Part shown: positions 1-8,044 of the stretch, piece by piece
Position numbering within the stretch: the stretch's first letter is position 1
Layout: each line of letters opens with the position of its first letter
Source: an uncultured Lachnospiraceae bacterium
Lineage (GTDB): Bacteria; Bacillota; Clostridia; Lachnospirales; Lachnospiraceae
Reading direction: 5' to 3'
NCBI GenBank assembly: GCA_900551115.1
Contig: URUY01000013.1
Location: 1 to 64,000 of the forward strand
DNA length: 64,000 nucleotides
Notes under the pieces: generated by a model
What the model saw: only the letters and a program-made list of their open reading frames with translations
Told to the model about the DNA's origin: nothing
Database searches by the model: none
Program-made: the position numbers and the translations under genes

Positions 1-296
1 CTCTTTTAGAATTTTCAGGGTTGCATTGCTGTTTATTTGTCAAGGTTCTGTTTTTGTTGTTGTTCTGCTCTCTTGAGCCGCAACTCACTTATAATAACAT
101 AAGTGCTTTTTCTTGTCAACAACTTTTTACATATTTTTTTATTTTGTTTCACCACAGCATCTCTGCTTTTGCGGTGGACTTTTATAATATCTCAAGTTTT
201 ATAATTTGTCAATATTATATAACAAATTTAAACAGATTTTTAAAGCACTTGTTAATTGCCATTACAAAGTCCAATAAAAGCAAAGCGTCTTGAGCG
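1..296. other. AT-rich stretch, no gene seen
   Basis: A frame on the plus strand stays open for 90 codons at 21-293, but it is rich in Phe, Ser and Tyr, as expected of translated AT-rich spacer. It has no convincing ribosome binding site and ends against the terminator of tRNA-Ser. I see no RNA gene, promoter or repeat that I can support here. Confidence 0.5.
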
Positions 297-327
297 AAAA
301 ATTGGGAAGTGCTTTTAAGCACTTCCC
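297..327 (-). terminator. Intrinsic terminator of tRNA-Ser
   Basis: A perfect inverted repeat (GGGAAGTGCTT / AAGCACTTCCC, 304-327) lies 24 bp beyond the 3' end of the minus-strand tRNA-Ser. On that strand it is followed by AATTTTT, the layout of a rho-independent terminator. Confidence 0.85.
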
Positions 328-350
328 TTTCTTGACTTTAGCTGCTAAAA

Positions 351-438
351 CGGAGAAAGAGGGATTTGAACCCTCGCGCCGGTTGCCCGACCTACACCCT
401 TAGCAGGGGCGCCTCTTCGGCCTCTTGAGTATTTCTCC
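351..438 (-). tRNA. tRNA-Ser(GCT)
   Basis: Read on the minus strand, the 88 nt begin GGAGAAA and end TTTCTCC plus discriminator G, giving a perfect 7-bp acceptor stem. The anticodon loop is CTGCTAA (anticodon GCT, serine AGC/AGU codons), followed by a long class II variable arm and a GGTTCGAATCC T arm. The 3' CCA is not encoded (the genome continues TTTTA), so it must be added after transcription. Confidence 0.97.
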
Positions 439-499
439 ATAATCCGAATTTGCCTCTGTCAAGTTTTATCTGCGTTATTGAATCAACAACGCAAGAGTT

Positions 500-528
500 A
501 TTATACATACGAATCTCGCCTTTGTCAA
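500..528 (-). promoter_or_regulatory. Sigma-A promoter of tRNA-Ser
   Basis: On the minus strand TTGACA (523-528) and TATAAT (500-505) are separated by exactly 17 bp, a consensus vegetative promoter. It fires toward the tRNA about 60 bp downstream. The -10 and the following bases are nearly identical to those of the tRNA-Lys promoter at 44763-44782. Confidence 0.9.
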
Positions 529-585
529 TGCTTTTTTATCTTTACTAAAAGCTTTACCTTTTTAAAGATACTTCCGCATTTAACG

Positions 586-1308
586 TCATCCTTCTGTGCC
601 GGTAAGCTGTTTGGATATTTCCGCCTCTATACGGCGTTTTACCTCTTCGGCTATTTCATGCGTTTTCATATCCTTATATTCTTCATAATATAAAGGCGGC
701 AAATAAATAAGCTTTACCGTCACCTTTTTAATTGACTTCTCATCGAATGGTTTAAAAGAATCAATCAGCGCACAGGGAACTATCGGACACTTTGCTTTTG
801 TGGCGCTCTTAAAGCTTCCTCCTTTGAATTCCAAGAGCTTATTACCCATTTTACTTCTGGTCCCTTCCGGAAATATCAAAAAATTTCTTCCTTTTTTTAC
901 TTCTTCTGCCACTTGATTAATTACCTGCATAGACTGTCTGATATCTTCCCTGTCGATAGCCACAACACCCAATGCATCTCCTACCTGTTTCAGCAGGATG
1001 ACATTTCTTGCCTCCTTTTTGGTAACATAGGAAAACGGTCTGGGGCATGACTCCAGAAATACCAGTCCGTCAAACAAGCCTTGATGATTTGGAAAAAATA
1101 TAAAACCATCCTCTGCGGGCAGATTTTCCAGCCCGTGAGATTCTATCCTTACTCTTCCTGCACGGTTTGCTCTTTTGGTTACCTTCTTAATGTATGCAAA
1201 TGCCTCTTCATAATTAACCTCTTTAGCTCTGCCGAATTTCCATATACGAAAAACATAATACGGCGCAATGTAAAACAAACGTAATACCATTAATGCAATT
1301 CTTCTCAT
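586..1308 (-). CDS. plsC: 1-acyl-sn-glycerol-3-phosphate acyltransferase (PlsC family)
   Basis: The 240-aa protein has the PlsC signatures: NHQGLFDG near residue 75 (the NHx4D catalytic motif) and FPEGTRS near residue 150 (acyl-acceptor binding). A hydrophobic N terminus (residues 5-25) would anchor it at the membrane. The family transfers an acyl chain to the sn-2 position of lysophosphatidic acid in phospholipid synthesis. It is the last gene of a tight six-gene minus-strand operon, 30 bp after fumarase beta. The first ATG is used; the AAGGAG upstream sits about 12 bp away, somewhat far, so a nearby internal Met is a possible alternative. Confidence 0.9.
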   Translation of the reverse strand: MRRIALMVLRLFYIAPYYVFRIWKFGRAKEVNYEEAFAYIKKVTKRANRAGRVRIESHGLENLPAEDGFIFFPNHQGLFDGLVFLESCPRPFSYVTKKEARNVILLKQVGDALGVVAIDREDIRQSMQVINQVAEEVKKGRNFLIFPEGTRSKMGNKLLEFKGGSFKSATKAKCPIVPCALIDSFKPFDEKSIKKVTVKLIYLPPLYYEEYKDMKTHEIAEEVKRRIEAEISKQLTGTEG

Positions 1309-1338
1309 ATATGTCCATAGCTCCTTGATTACTTTCTG

Positions 1339-1890
1339 TTACTGAACTTCATATTGTTTCACAGCAGTTTCATACAGATTATTTCCTTCCGCATCCATTA
1401 CAACAATAACGGGAAAATCAACCACTTCCAGTTTACGAATTGCTTCTGTTCCTAAATCTTCATATGCTACTACTTCCGAAACGGTAATAGCCTTTGAAAG
1501 GATTGCTCCTGCGCCGCCTATTGCTGCAAAATATACCGCTCCGTTTTTTACAATGGCATCCTGTACTTCCGGTGAACGCTTTCCCTTTCCAATCATTCCC
1601 TTCATACCTAAATCCAGCAGCCCGGGTGTATATTTATCCATACGGCTTGCTGTTGTCGGCCCCGCAGAACCTATTGGTTTTCCTTCTCTTGCCGGTGACG
1701 GTCCCATATAATAAATGATAACATCCTGCATATCTACAGGCAGACTGCCACCTGCATCAAGAGCTTCCTGCATTCTTTTATGTGCTGCATCACGGGCAGT
1801 ATATATCGTACCGGTTATATAAACATAGTCCCCGGCCTTGAGATTCCTCGCCTTTTCCTCTGTAAGAGGAGTATGTATATATTTATCCAT
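1339..1890 (-). CDS. fumB: Fumarate hydratase class I, beta (C-terminal) subunit
   Basis: This 183-aa protein matches the C-terminal half of iron-sulfur class I fumarase/L-tartrate dehydratase: an early LxAGDYVYITGTIYTARDAAHKRM stretch, GPSPARxGxPIGSAGPTTASRMD and a swivelling-domain C terminus. With the alpha subunit it interconverts fumarate and malate in the cytoplasm. The frame is open further upstream, but ATG at 1890 (MDKYIHTPL) is the natural start because GGGAGGAAGGC precedes it and it leaves 11 bp to the alpha subunit rather than an overlap. The symbol fumB is used for a separate-subunit beta protein, not for the E. coli fusion isozyme. Confidence 0.93.
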   Translation of the reverse strand: MDKYIHTPLTEEKARNLKAGDYVYITGTIYTARDAAHKRMQEALDAGGSLPVDMQDVIIYYMGPSPAREGKPIGSAGPTTASRMDKYTPGLLDLGMKGMIGKGKRSPEVQDAIVKNGAVYFAAIGGAGAILSKAITVSEVVAYEDLGTEAIRKLEVVDFPVIVVMDAEGNNLYETAVKQYEVQ

Positions 1891-1901
1891 TGCCTTCCTC
1901 C

Positions 1902-2744
1902 CTACAAAGTCCGAATAACATGCCGGTTTACATGACAGCAAATATTTACTGCCACCGGCAGCCCTGCTATATGAGTAGGATAAGTATTGATATTAACAGC
2001 CAGTGCTGTTGTGCTGCCTCCCAAACCGCCCGGTCCGATACCTAAATTGTTTATTTTCTGTAACAGCTCTTCTTCCAGTTCTTTTACATACGGAACAGAA
2101 GAACGCCTGTCCACCGGTCTTGTCAATGCTTTTTTTGCCATCAAAGCACACTTTTCAAACGTGCCTCCTATACCTACTCCTACGACCATAGGCGGACAGG
2201 CATTAGGACCGGCGTCCTTTACCGCAGTAAGTACCGCTTTCTTTACCCCGTCTATACCATCTGCCGGCTTTAACATAAACACACGGCTCATGTTTTCACT
2301 GCCGAATCCCTTCGGCGCAACGGTTATGGTAACCTTATCCCCCTCCACAATTTCATAGTGAATGACTGCCGGGGTATTATCTCTTGTATTTTCTCTGATC
2401 AGGGGATCCCCTACCACCGATTTTCTTAAAAAACCTTCTGTATAGCCCTGACGTACCCCTTCGTTAACAGCCTCTTCCAAAAGACCGCCTTCAAAATGCA
2501 CATCTTGACCTATGTCCATAAAAACAACTGCCATTCCGGTGTCCTGACATATAGGAATCATATCCTGTCCTGCAATTTGCAGGTTTTCCTGCAATGCTGT
2601 AAGAATTTGACACCCAAGCGGCGCCTTTTCTATTCTGGCTGCATGTTTCAATGCATTATTCATATCCTGAGAAAGAAAATGATTGGCTTCTATGCACATG
2701 TCCCTGATATTCTGTGTTATCTCTTTAACATTTATTATTCTCAT
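1902..2744 (-). CDS. fumA: Fumarate hydratase class I, alpha (N-terminal) subunit
   Basis: The 280 aa match the Fe-S hydro-lyase alpha subunit. Conserved cysteines likely to hold the [4Fe-4S] cluster are visible in PICQDTGMAVV, GPNACPPMVVGVGIGGT and FEKCALMAKKAL. The C terminus carries the usual GPGGLGGSTTALAVNI segment and ends NRHVIRTL. Split alpha and beta subunits encoded side by side are normal in Clostridia. The oxygen-sensitive cluster fits an anaerobe. Confidence 0.94.
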   Translation of the reverse strand: MRIINVKEITQNIRDMCIEANHFLSQDMNNALKHAARIEKAPLGCQILTALQENLQIAGQDMIPICQDTGMAVVFMDIGQDVHFEGGLLEEAVNEGVRQGYTEGFLRKSVVGDPLIRENTRDNTPAVIHYEIVEGDKVTITVAPKGFGSENMSRVFMLKPADGIDGVKKAVLTAVKDAGPNACPPMVVGVGIGGTFEKCALMAKKALTRPVDRRSSVPYVKELEEELLQKINNLGIGPGGLGGSTTALAVNINTYPTHIAGLPVAVNICCHVNRHVIRTL

Positions 2745-2758
2745 ACGGACCGGTATCC

Positions 2759-3172
2759 TTATTCTATAATCTGCTTTCTAACCTCTTCAAGTTCTTCCTG
2801 AGTAACTGTTCCCGGCTTCCATAAAATATATTGTCCGTCATTCTCATATCTGGGAATCAGATGCAGGTGAAAATGCATCACAGTCTGACCGGCGGTCTCT
2901 CCATTGTTCTGCACCAGATTGAAGCCGTCTGTACGAAGCTTCTCTGTCATACGGATTGCCATTTTTTTTGCAAGCTTCATAACTCCCGCTGCTGTTTCCT
3001 CGGGTAACTCATATATATTTTTATAATGCTCCTTGGGAAGAATCAAGGCATGGCCTCTCGTAGCCGGACCCAAGTCCAATATTACCCGAAAGTTTTCATC
3101 TTCATATAATGTCTTTGCCGGAATTTCCCCATTTGCGATTTTACAGAAAATACAGTCTTCTTTTTTCATCAT
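2759..3172 (-). CDS. HIT family nucleotide-binding hydrolase
   Basis: A complete 137-aa histidine-triad protein: N-terminal CIFCKIANGEIP and the HxHxH active site in VMHFHLHLIPR near residue 100. The family hydrolyses nucleoside phosphoramidates and related nucleotides (Hint/HinT type); the physiological substrate in bacteria is usually unclear. Either of two adjacent Met codons could start it. It lies 15 bp upstream of fumarase alpha and 14 bp downstream of the SCP2-domain gene. Confidence 0.92.
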   Translation of the reverse strand: MMKKEDCIFCKIANGEIPAKTLYEDENFRVILDLGPATRGHALILPKEHYKNIYELPEETAAGVMKLAKKMAIRMTEKLRTDGFNLVQNNGETAGQTVMHFHLHLIPRYENDGQYILWKPGTVTQEELEEVRKQIIE

Positions 3173-3186
3173 AGCCCTCTTTTCTA

Positions 3187-4182
3187 CTAATTTTCTTCAA
3201 AGATAAAAATATGATCTAATGTCCGTAATAAGTTAAAATCACCTTTCATCTTCATTTCACCTGACATAAATGCCCTCTGAAAAGTCATACGCCCATTCAT
3301 AATATCATCTATAATTTCTTTTTCTGTACGAATTTCCACGTCTGCAGGCTCCTCACCGCCGTATCTGCAGGTCAGTTCTGCTGCATTTATCTTAGTTATT
3401 AACGGTTCTTTCCTATTACCTATATATATTTTATAGCTTGCTTTTAAACCGGGCTGAGGCTTAAAAGCCTTTTTCAGCCGCTCTGCATATTCTTCTTCTC
3501 CTTCTTCCGAAGTCCCCATCATATCTTTAAAAAGACTTGTTAATTCCTGAATATCTGTTTTCTGTCTCTGTACATAACTGTCATCCGAAGCATACCGCGA
3601 GAGCTGCTCCGATTCCTGTGGTGTCAGATCAATATTCTTCGTACTTGAAACTACCTTTTTTACTGCCTGATTGCTTGCCGGCAGACTGGCAAGCCTCTGA
3701 TTAATTGTCCTGTACATATTCTCAGCTTTTTTCTCAATCAGCGTAATATAGTCTTTATTCATTTCCAGTAACGTTGTATCCGATATGTATCCGCAGATTC
3801 CGCTGCAGGGACGGCCACCTAATATTTCCCAGGCTGTTGCCAGATTCAGCTTTCCTTCCCGCTCTCCGTAAGTCGTTGCCATAACAATAGGACACATGTA
3901 TATCTTTTCAATCTTTTCCTTATCTCCATATAACCAGCAGGAATCCAAGAACTGCTGCATATAGCCGCCGATACCATACCATTCTATAGTTGTAGCCAGA
4001 ATAATGCCGTCAGCGGTTTTTAATGTCTGAGGCAGCGTTGTAATATGGTTTTTCAGTTCGTACAGATTAAATTTCTCAACCGTTACATGCAGCTCTTCCA
4101 ACACTTCCTGCATTTTATTTATTACAAACAATGTAGGATCATCCATCAATCCTCTGCCGCCATAGTAAATGTTTACATTCAT
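3187..4182 (-). CDS. Flavodoxin-like NAD(P)H reductase fused to an SCP2 sterol-carrier domain
   Basis: Residues 1-170 of 331 look like the NADPH-dependent FMN reductase/flavodoxin fold (early YYGGRGLMDD loop, then ATTIEWYGIGGYMQQFLDS and MATTYGEREGK). Residues 225-331 look like an SCP2 domain (PGLKASYKIYIG, DVEIRTEKEIIDDIMNG, FMSGEMKMKGDF), which binds lipids or other hydrophobic ligands. A lysine- and glutamine-rich linker joins them. Substrate unknown; redox chemistry on a lipid-like ligand is an inference. It sits 6 bp downstream of the rhomboid protease, so the two are probably translated together. Confidence 0.8.
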   Translation of the reverse strand: MNVNIYYGGRGLMDDPTLFVINKMQEVLEELHVTVEKFNLYELKNHITTLPQTLKTADGIILATTIEWYGIGGYMQQFLDSCWLYGDKEKIEKIYMCPIVMATTYGEREGKLNLATAWEILGGRPCSGICGYISDTTLLEMNKDYITLIEKKAENMYRTINQRLASLPASNQAVKKVVSSTKNIDLTPQESEQLSRYASDDSYVQRQKTDIQELTSLFKDMMGTSEEGEEEYAERLKKAFKPQPGLKASYKIYIGNRKEPLITKINAAELTCRYGGEEPADVEIRTEKEIIDDIMNGRMTFQRAFMSGEMKMKGDFNLLRTLDHIFIFEEN

Positions 4183-4188
4183 CCTGAT

Positions 4189-4824
4189 TTACTCCCATCC
4201 GTTTCTATAGATATTTCTGTTTCTTCTATTATTATGCATATTTTGAAAAAAACACATTATAATGCCTAATATAAAACCAACAATAACTCCTCCTATGTGA
4301 GCGGCATTGTCAATATTAGAGGTTTTAGCACCGCTGTAAACAGAATATGCCACTACAAAAACAATCCTCTGCCACGTTACGTTTTCCATCCCGCCCCTTA
4401 GACACAGTGACATTGCAAGCAGCACACCGACCATTCCGAAAACAGCGCCGCTGGCTCCGATTGAAGTAACATACCATTCATTATTGTACATTTTGTATAA
4501 CAGGGAAAAAACCTGTCCGCCCAATCCGGAAAAAATGTAAAGAAGGAAAAAAACTACATGACCGGTCTCTTTTTCCAGCATGGCTCCCAATCCGGCAAGC
4601 AGCAGCATATTATTAACCAAATGACTTATATCTGCATGAAGAAACATAGAAAAAATAATGCGGTAAAACTCATTATCATCCAAAAAAACTGCCGGACCAA
4701 ACTCTCCTATATTATATAACAGTCTGCCGGTAAATGTACATATCAGAAATATAATTACGTTGAGCGCAACCAATATGATGCTGATACAGGGCAATTCCTT
4801 TAATCTTCTAATATTCCCGTTCAC
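4189..4824 (-). CDS. Rhomboid family intramembrane serine protease
   Basis: The 211-aa polytopic protein shows the catalytic serine in GASGAVFG (about residue 120), the second catalytic residue in AAHIGG (about residue 170) and the HLVNN motif in the preceding helix. About six membrane spans are predicted from hydrophobic runs. Rhomboids cut transmembrane segments of other proteins. The start is GTG at 4824, preceded by TTGGAGG. It opens the fumarase/PlsC operon just after the Tad locus and has its own promoter at 4885-4913. Confidence 0.92.
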   Translation of the reverse strand: MNGNIRRLKELPCISIILVALNVIIFLICTFTGRLLYNIGEFGPAVFLDDNEFYRIIFSMFLHADISHLVNNMLLLAGLGAMLEKETGHVVFFLLYIFSGLGGQVFSLLYKMYNNEWYVTSIGASGAVFGMVGVLLAMSLCLRGGMENVTWQRIVFVVAYSVYSGAKTSNIDNAAHIGGVIVGFILGIIMCFFQNMHNNRRNRNIYRNGWE

Positions 4825-4884
4825 TTATGCCTCCAAATTATATCTTCTATACTATATTTACCAATATACAAATACTTATTTAAA

Positions 4885-4913
4885 AGGGTATCACCTATTA
4901 CTTCCTCTGTCAA
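4885..4913 (-). promoter_or_regulatory. Candidate sigma-A promoter for the rhomboid-fumarase-plsC operon
   Basis: TTGACA (4908-4913) and TACCCT (4885-4890) are 17 bp apart on the minus strand, about 60 bp before the rhomboid start. The -35 overlaps the stop codon of the FHA gene, so the operon can be expressed separately from the Tad genes. Confidence 0.6.
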
Positions 4914-6031
4914 CGATAGGTAAATTTAAGTTTTCCCAGTGTTATTTCATCCTCTTTCCATATTTCCACTCTTTCATAAGGTTTCAGACGCACTCCGTTT
5001 TTATATGTTCCATTCGTTGCATTTAAATCTTCCAAATAAACCTGTTCCTTCTCTTCCGTAAATCTTGCATGCATCCTGCTGACAGAAGCATCCTTTAATA
5101 CCACATCAGCAATACCTTCCTTTTTCCCGATAACTACAGGCAATTTCTCAAGGCTGATTACTTTTCTGTTCTGCTTTCCGTTTCCATACAGTTTTCTTTC
5201 CTCCGCTTCTGCGGATACTTCTGCATATGCGGTCTTTCCTATTCCCTCGCTTTCCTTGGCTTCTTGTGTTTCATCCACAGCATTATATTCCCAGCTTTCC
5301 ATTGTAAGACAGGCTTTGGGTACTTCCTCTTTAGGATGTCTGTATCTGCCAAACAAAAACTCTGCAATATCCTTTCCTCTTCCTGTTATGCCGTCCGGCT
5401 CCTTTTGCTCCTTTGGCAATATACAGCTGTTTTCAGTATTTATTTTTTCACACGGATTGTCTGCTGCTCTTTCTTTTTTATATTTTTCCCAAAGACCAAG
5501 AAAGGTTTCAATAAAAAACTGCTCCGGCATGTTTTCCCATACAGAAAATATTCCATATACAATTTCAACCGTATCCGGCTCTTTTTCATCCACATTTTCT
5601 ACCAGAAAAGATAAAAAGCTTTCTATATCCTGTTTTTCTTCTTCTATATAATATGGCTGATACAGAAAATAAATTTTTTCAGATTCCATATCCTGAAAAA
5701 TAAAGTTGGGCTGTAAAATCAGATTACGGTTATCTAACAGATATTGTTCCAAAGACCATAAAACCACCTGCAGTCCCAAAACCAGGTTTTCCAGCCACAC
5801 ATAGTTGATTTTTTCTTTAATAAACCATTTAGACATGCTTTGCATGGAAGAAATTTCATAATACAGTCCCGGCTCTCCATTATCAGAGTGCATACTGACC
5901 GGCAACAGCCCCTCCAACCGCCTCGTTGTAATGATTTGGTACTGATATCGCAGCTTCTCATTGTTCTGTTTTTTTATCTTTAGTTTCAGATAATTATGGT
6001 TAAAATTATTGACATATTCTGTCTGCAGCAT
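4910..6031 (-). CDS. FHA-domain protein with DUF6382-type N terminus (Tad locus)
   Basis: The C-terminal 75 residues of this 373-aa protein are a forkhead-associated domain: VVIGKKEGIADVVLKDASVSRMHARF, then DLNATNGTYKNG, which carry the phosphothreonine-contacting R, S, R and N positions. Residues 1-170 resemble the domain called DUF6382 that accompanies such FHA proteins in clostridia. A low-complexity region joins them. I prefer ATG at 6031 (preceded by AAAGGAGAAAG) over an upstream Met at 6070; it overlaps the TadE-like gene by 26 bp. FHA proteins often tie secretion or pilus machines to Ser/Thr kinases, but no kinase is encoded here. Confidence 0.82.
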   Translation of the reverse strand: MLQTEYVNNFNHNYLKLKIKKQNNEKLRYQYQIITTRRLEGLLPVSMHSDNGEPGLYYEISSMQSMSKWFIKEKINYVWLENLVLGLQVVLWSLEQYLLDNRNLILQPNFIFQDMESEKIYFLYQPYYIEEEKQDIESFLSFLVENVDEKEPDTVEIVYGIFSVWENMPEQFFIETFLGLWEKYKKERAADNPCEKINTENSCILPKEQKEPDGITGRGKDIAEFLFGRYRHPKEEVPKACLTMESWEYNAVDETQEAKESEGIGKTAYAEVSAEAEERKLYGNGKQNRKVISLEKLPVVIGKKEGIADVVLKDASVSRMHARFTEEKEQVYLEDLNATNGTYKNGVRLKPYERVEIWKEDEITLGKLKFTYR

Positions 6032-6533
6032 TCTCTTTCTCCTTTTTCTGATTTTTATTTTGTTTTTCAAATTTATTTTCCAGTCCCCGGCATGTTCTAA
6101 TAAATATAACCGGATTTATACACTTACTTTCACCCGTCTCCTGTATCTGCCATTTTTCTGCTCCTATAAACTCTGCAATGCCGCCAAACGGCATCTGTAT
6201 GCTTCCTTCTATCAAAACTTTAACTGTACTCTGCACTGTCATCTCATATTTGTATTCTGCCGCTATGTACTTTTCCTCCACAAACCCTGACATCGCATCA
6301 TATGCCGTGTTATATACTTTTTGGTTATTATCCCGATATATACTGCTTCCCATAAGTGCCGCCCGATATACGTCCTGCCTCATCAAACATCTGTCATACA
6401 TAAAAAACCCCGTATATATAACAAATATACAAACATACAATACAATCGGCATAATAAGAGATGCTTCCACAGTCAGATAGCCATTTTCAGCCGCACTTAT
6501 CATTGTATTTATTCTTCCATGCTCCTGCCGCAT
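6006..6533 (-). CDS. TadE-like minor pseudopilin
   Basis: The 175-aa protein has a short N terminus, then GYLTVEASLIMPIVLYVCIF, a typical TadE prepilin-like segment with the conserved Glu just inside a hydrophobic helix. The remainder would be extracytoplasmic up to a basic lysine-rich tail. TadE-type pseudopilins are processed by the prepilin peptidase and are needed for Flp pilus assembly. GGGAGGGAATCAG precedes the start. It is one of two TadE-like genes in this locus, separated by a peptidase gene. Confidence 0.85.
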   Translation of the reverse strand: MRQEHGRINTMISAAENGYLTVEASLIMPIVLYVCIFVIYTGFFMYDRCLMRQDVYRAALMGSSIYRDNNQKVYNTAYDAMSGFVEEKYIAAEYKYEMTVQSTVKVLIEGSIQMPFGGIAEFIGAEKWQIQETGESKCINPVIFIRTCRGLENKFEKQNKNQKKEKENAADRICQ

Positions 6534-6577
6534 CTGATTCCCTCCCGGTTCTCTTTTATCAGAAGGCTTTTAACAAG

Positions 6578-7009
6578 TCACCAAATCAGAAATATCATCT
6601 GTGCTGCCAGTAAAAAAGGGACAAACGGAATACATGTCTGTTTGTCTGCTTTCTTCATGAGTAATAGCACTACAGCCGCAAGTGATTGTAAAAATAACCC
6701 AACACAGAATACCAGCAGTATTTTTTCAATTCCTTCCATAATTCCCAAAATGACAAGTAAAATACCGTCTCCATAGCCCACTTTTTTATTTGTTAAGAAG
6801 GAGGTGACTATCATGGCTGCTCCCGGTAAAACAGCCACCGCATTTGCAGCAAGGACTTTTCCACAGCCTTGTGCCGCTATACACATAAACATCCACACAA
6901 GCGCCCACACACCTCCTGCAAGCAATACTGCAACAGGTATTTTTTTCCACTTTACATCAAAAAAGCTGCTCACTATCAGAGTTCCTATCGCTCCCACCAT
7001 TCCAAACAT
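6578..7009 (-). CDS. Prepilin peptidase, A24 family (second of two)
   Basis: This 143-aa protein is nearly all hydrophobic helices. Both aspartates of the A24 family are present: FFDVKWKKIP near residue 20 (Dx6P form) and VGYGDG near residue 78 (GxGD). It would cleave leader peptides of Flp1 or the TadE-like proteins at the inner face of the membrane. It starts 3 bp after the Zn-ribbon TadE-like gene with a GGGAGG site. A second A24 peptidase lies at 14424-14978 in the same operon. Confidence 0.88.
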   Translation of the reverse strand: MFGMVGAIGTLIVSSFFDVKWKKIPVAVLLAGGVWALVWMFMCIAAQGCGKVLAANAVAVLPGAAMIVTSFLTNKKVGYGDGILLVILGIMEGIEKILLVFCVGLFLQSLAAVVLLLMKKADKQTCIPFVPFLLAAQMIFLIW

Positions 7010-7012
7010 TTG

Positions 7013-7846
7013 TTACCTCCCGCATCTTGTACACATTCTGTACTGTTTTTCTGCTTCTGAACGGAGCATTTGTGTAACCGTCCGTTTTAATCCGCTGCAG
7101 GAAAGCACCTGATGATACCGGTCCCCGCTTGCGGTTATATAAAGTCTGCCCTGTCCGTCTTCAACACACAGTTCACAGGGTAAATATCTGCTGCCACTCT
7201 CATTACGAAGTTCTGCAATTTCCCACAGACCGCTCTCAGCTATGGATAATCGAATATGACTGCATTCTTTGCTAATATGATACACTTTGGCATTTTCTGT
7301 TACATAAACGTATACCGCATTTTCTCCATCCTCCGCTTCGTCTCTCACTTCATAACCCGTCCATGCCCTGCCATAATATCTGCTGTAAAATCTGCCCGGA
7401 CGAAAGCCTGCAATGTTCACAAGCGGAGAAACCTGATAAGTTACTACCAAATCAATAATATCGTCCTGCTGCAAAATGGAAGATTCCACATATAAAAGCC
7501 CTTCCTTCCCATATGTCAAAGGAGAATTATCCAGATAATCCTTCCCGGCCAGACTTTCCACCCTTCCTTTTACATACAAATAGGAAAACGCCACATCTTC
7601 AATAAAAGCTTCCAGTCCCTCATCCTCTTCCTCGTTTACAATACGGTCATATGCATATGCATAAACAGACAACTCTCTGCCTGTCTCCCGTAAAGCTGAC
7701 AGAAGTGTGCTATGCAGACTGTATATCTCAATTATCCACAGCAGATTCAATAAAAAGAAAAGAAATACTGGCAATACGATTGCCGCTTCTACCGTCATAC
7801 TGCCCCGGCAGCCCTTTTTACGCTGTATGTCAGGAAAGAAAAGCAC
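7013..7846 (-). CDS. TadE-like pseudopilin with two C-terminal Cys/His modules
   Basis: A TadE segment (GSMTVEAAIVLPVFLFFLLNLL) begins about 17 residues after the GTG at 7846, which follows AAAGGGGAT. The frame stays open to an ATG at 8011, giving 332 aa, but that start lacks a good ribosome binding site and would leave an unusual 70-residue leader. The 277-aa form ends in two tandem modules of pattern YHx4C...CxxC (YHISKEC...CELC and YHQVLSC...CTRC), like Ada-type zinc-binding units. Metal binding at the pilus or cell surface is inference. Confidence 0.78.
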   Translation of the reverse strand: MLFFPDIQRKKGCRGSMTVEAAIVLPVFLFFLLNLLWIIEIYSLHSTLLSALRETGRELSVYAYAYDRIVNEEEDEGLEAFIEDVAFSYLYVKGRVESLAGKDYLDNSPLTYGKEGLLYVESSILQQDDIIDLVVTYQVSPLVNIAGFRPGRFYSRYYGRAWTGYEVRDEAEDGENAVYVYVTENAKVYHISKECSHIRLSIAESGLWEIAELRNESGSRYLPCELCVEDGQGRLYITASGDRYHQVLSCSGLKRTVTQMLRSEAEKQYRMCTRCGR

Positions 7847-8044
7847 GGATATCCCCTTTATGGAATTTCCGTTATCAGTTTCTATATCAAGAGTTAATCC
7901 ACCGTATGCAGAGGAGTTCGTGGAGGTATTAGGGGTGTACCTGCACCAGAATTGTCCATTTCGAGAAGGTTGTATTGTACATTTTTGTTTTGTTAAAATT
8001 GATTTTCTCATAAAGGGGACATCCCTGCTTTCTTTCCTTTTTTA

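Noticed and set aside
478..693. 71-codon plus-strand frame
   Set aside because: It lies over the tRNA-Ser promoter and the plsC 3' end, with no ribosome binding site.
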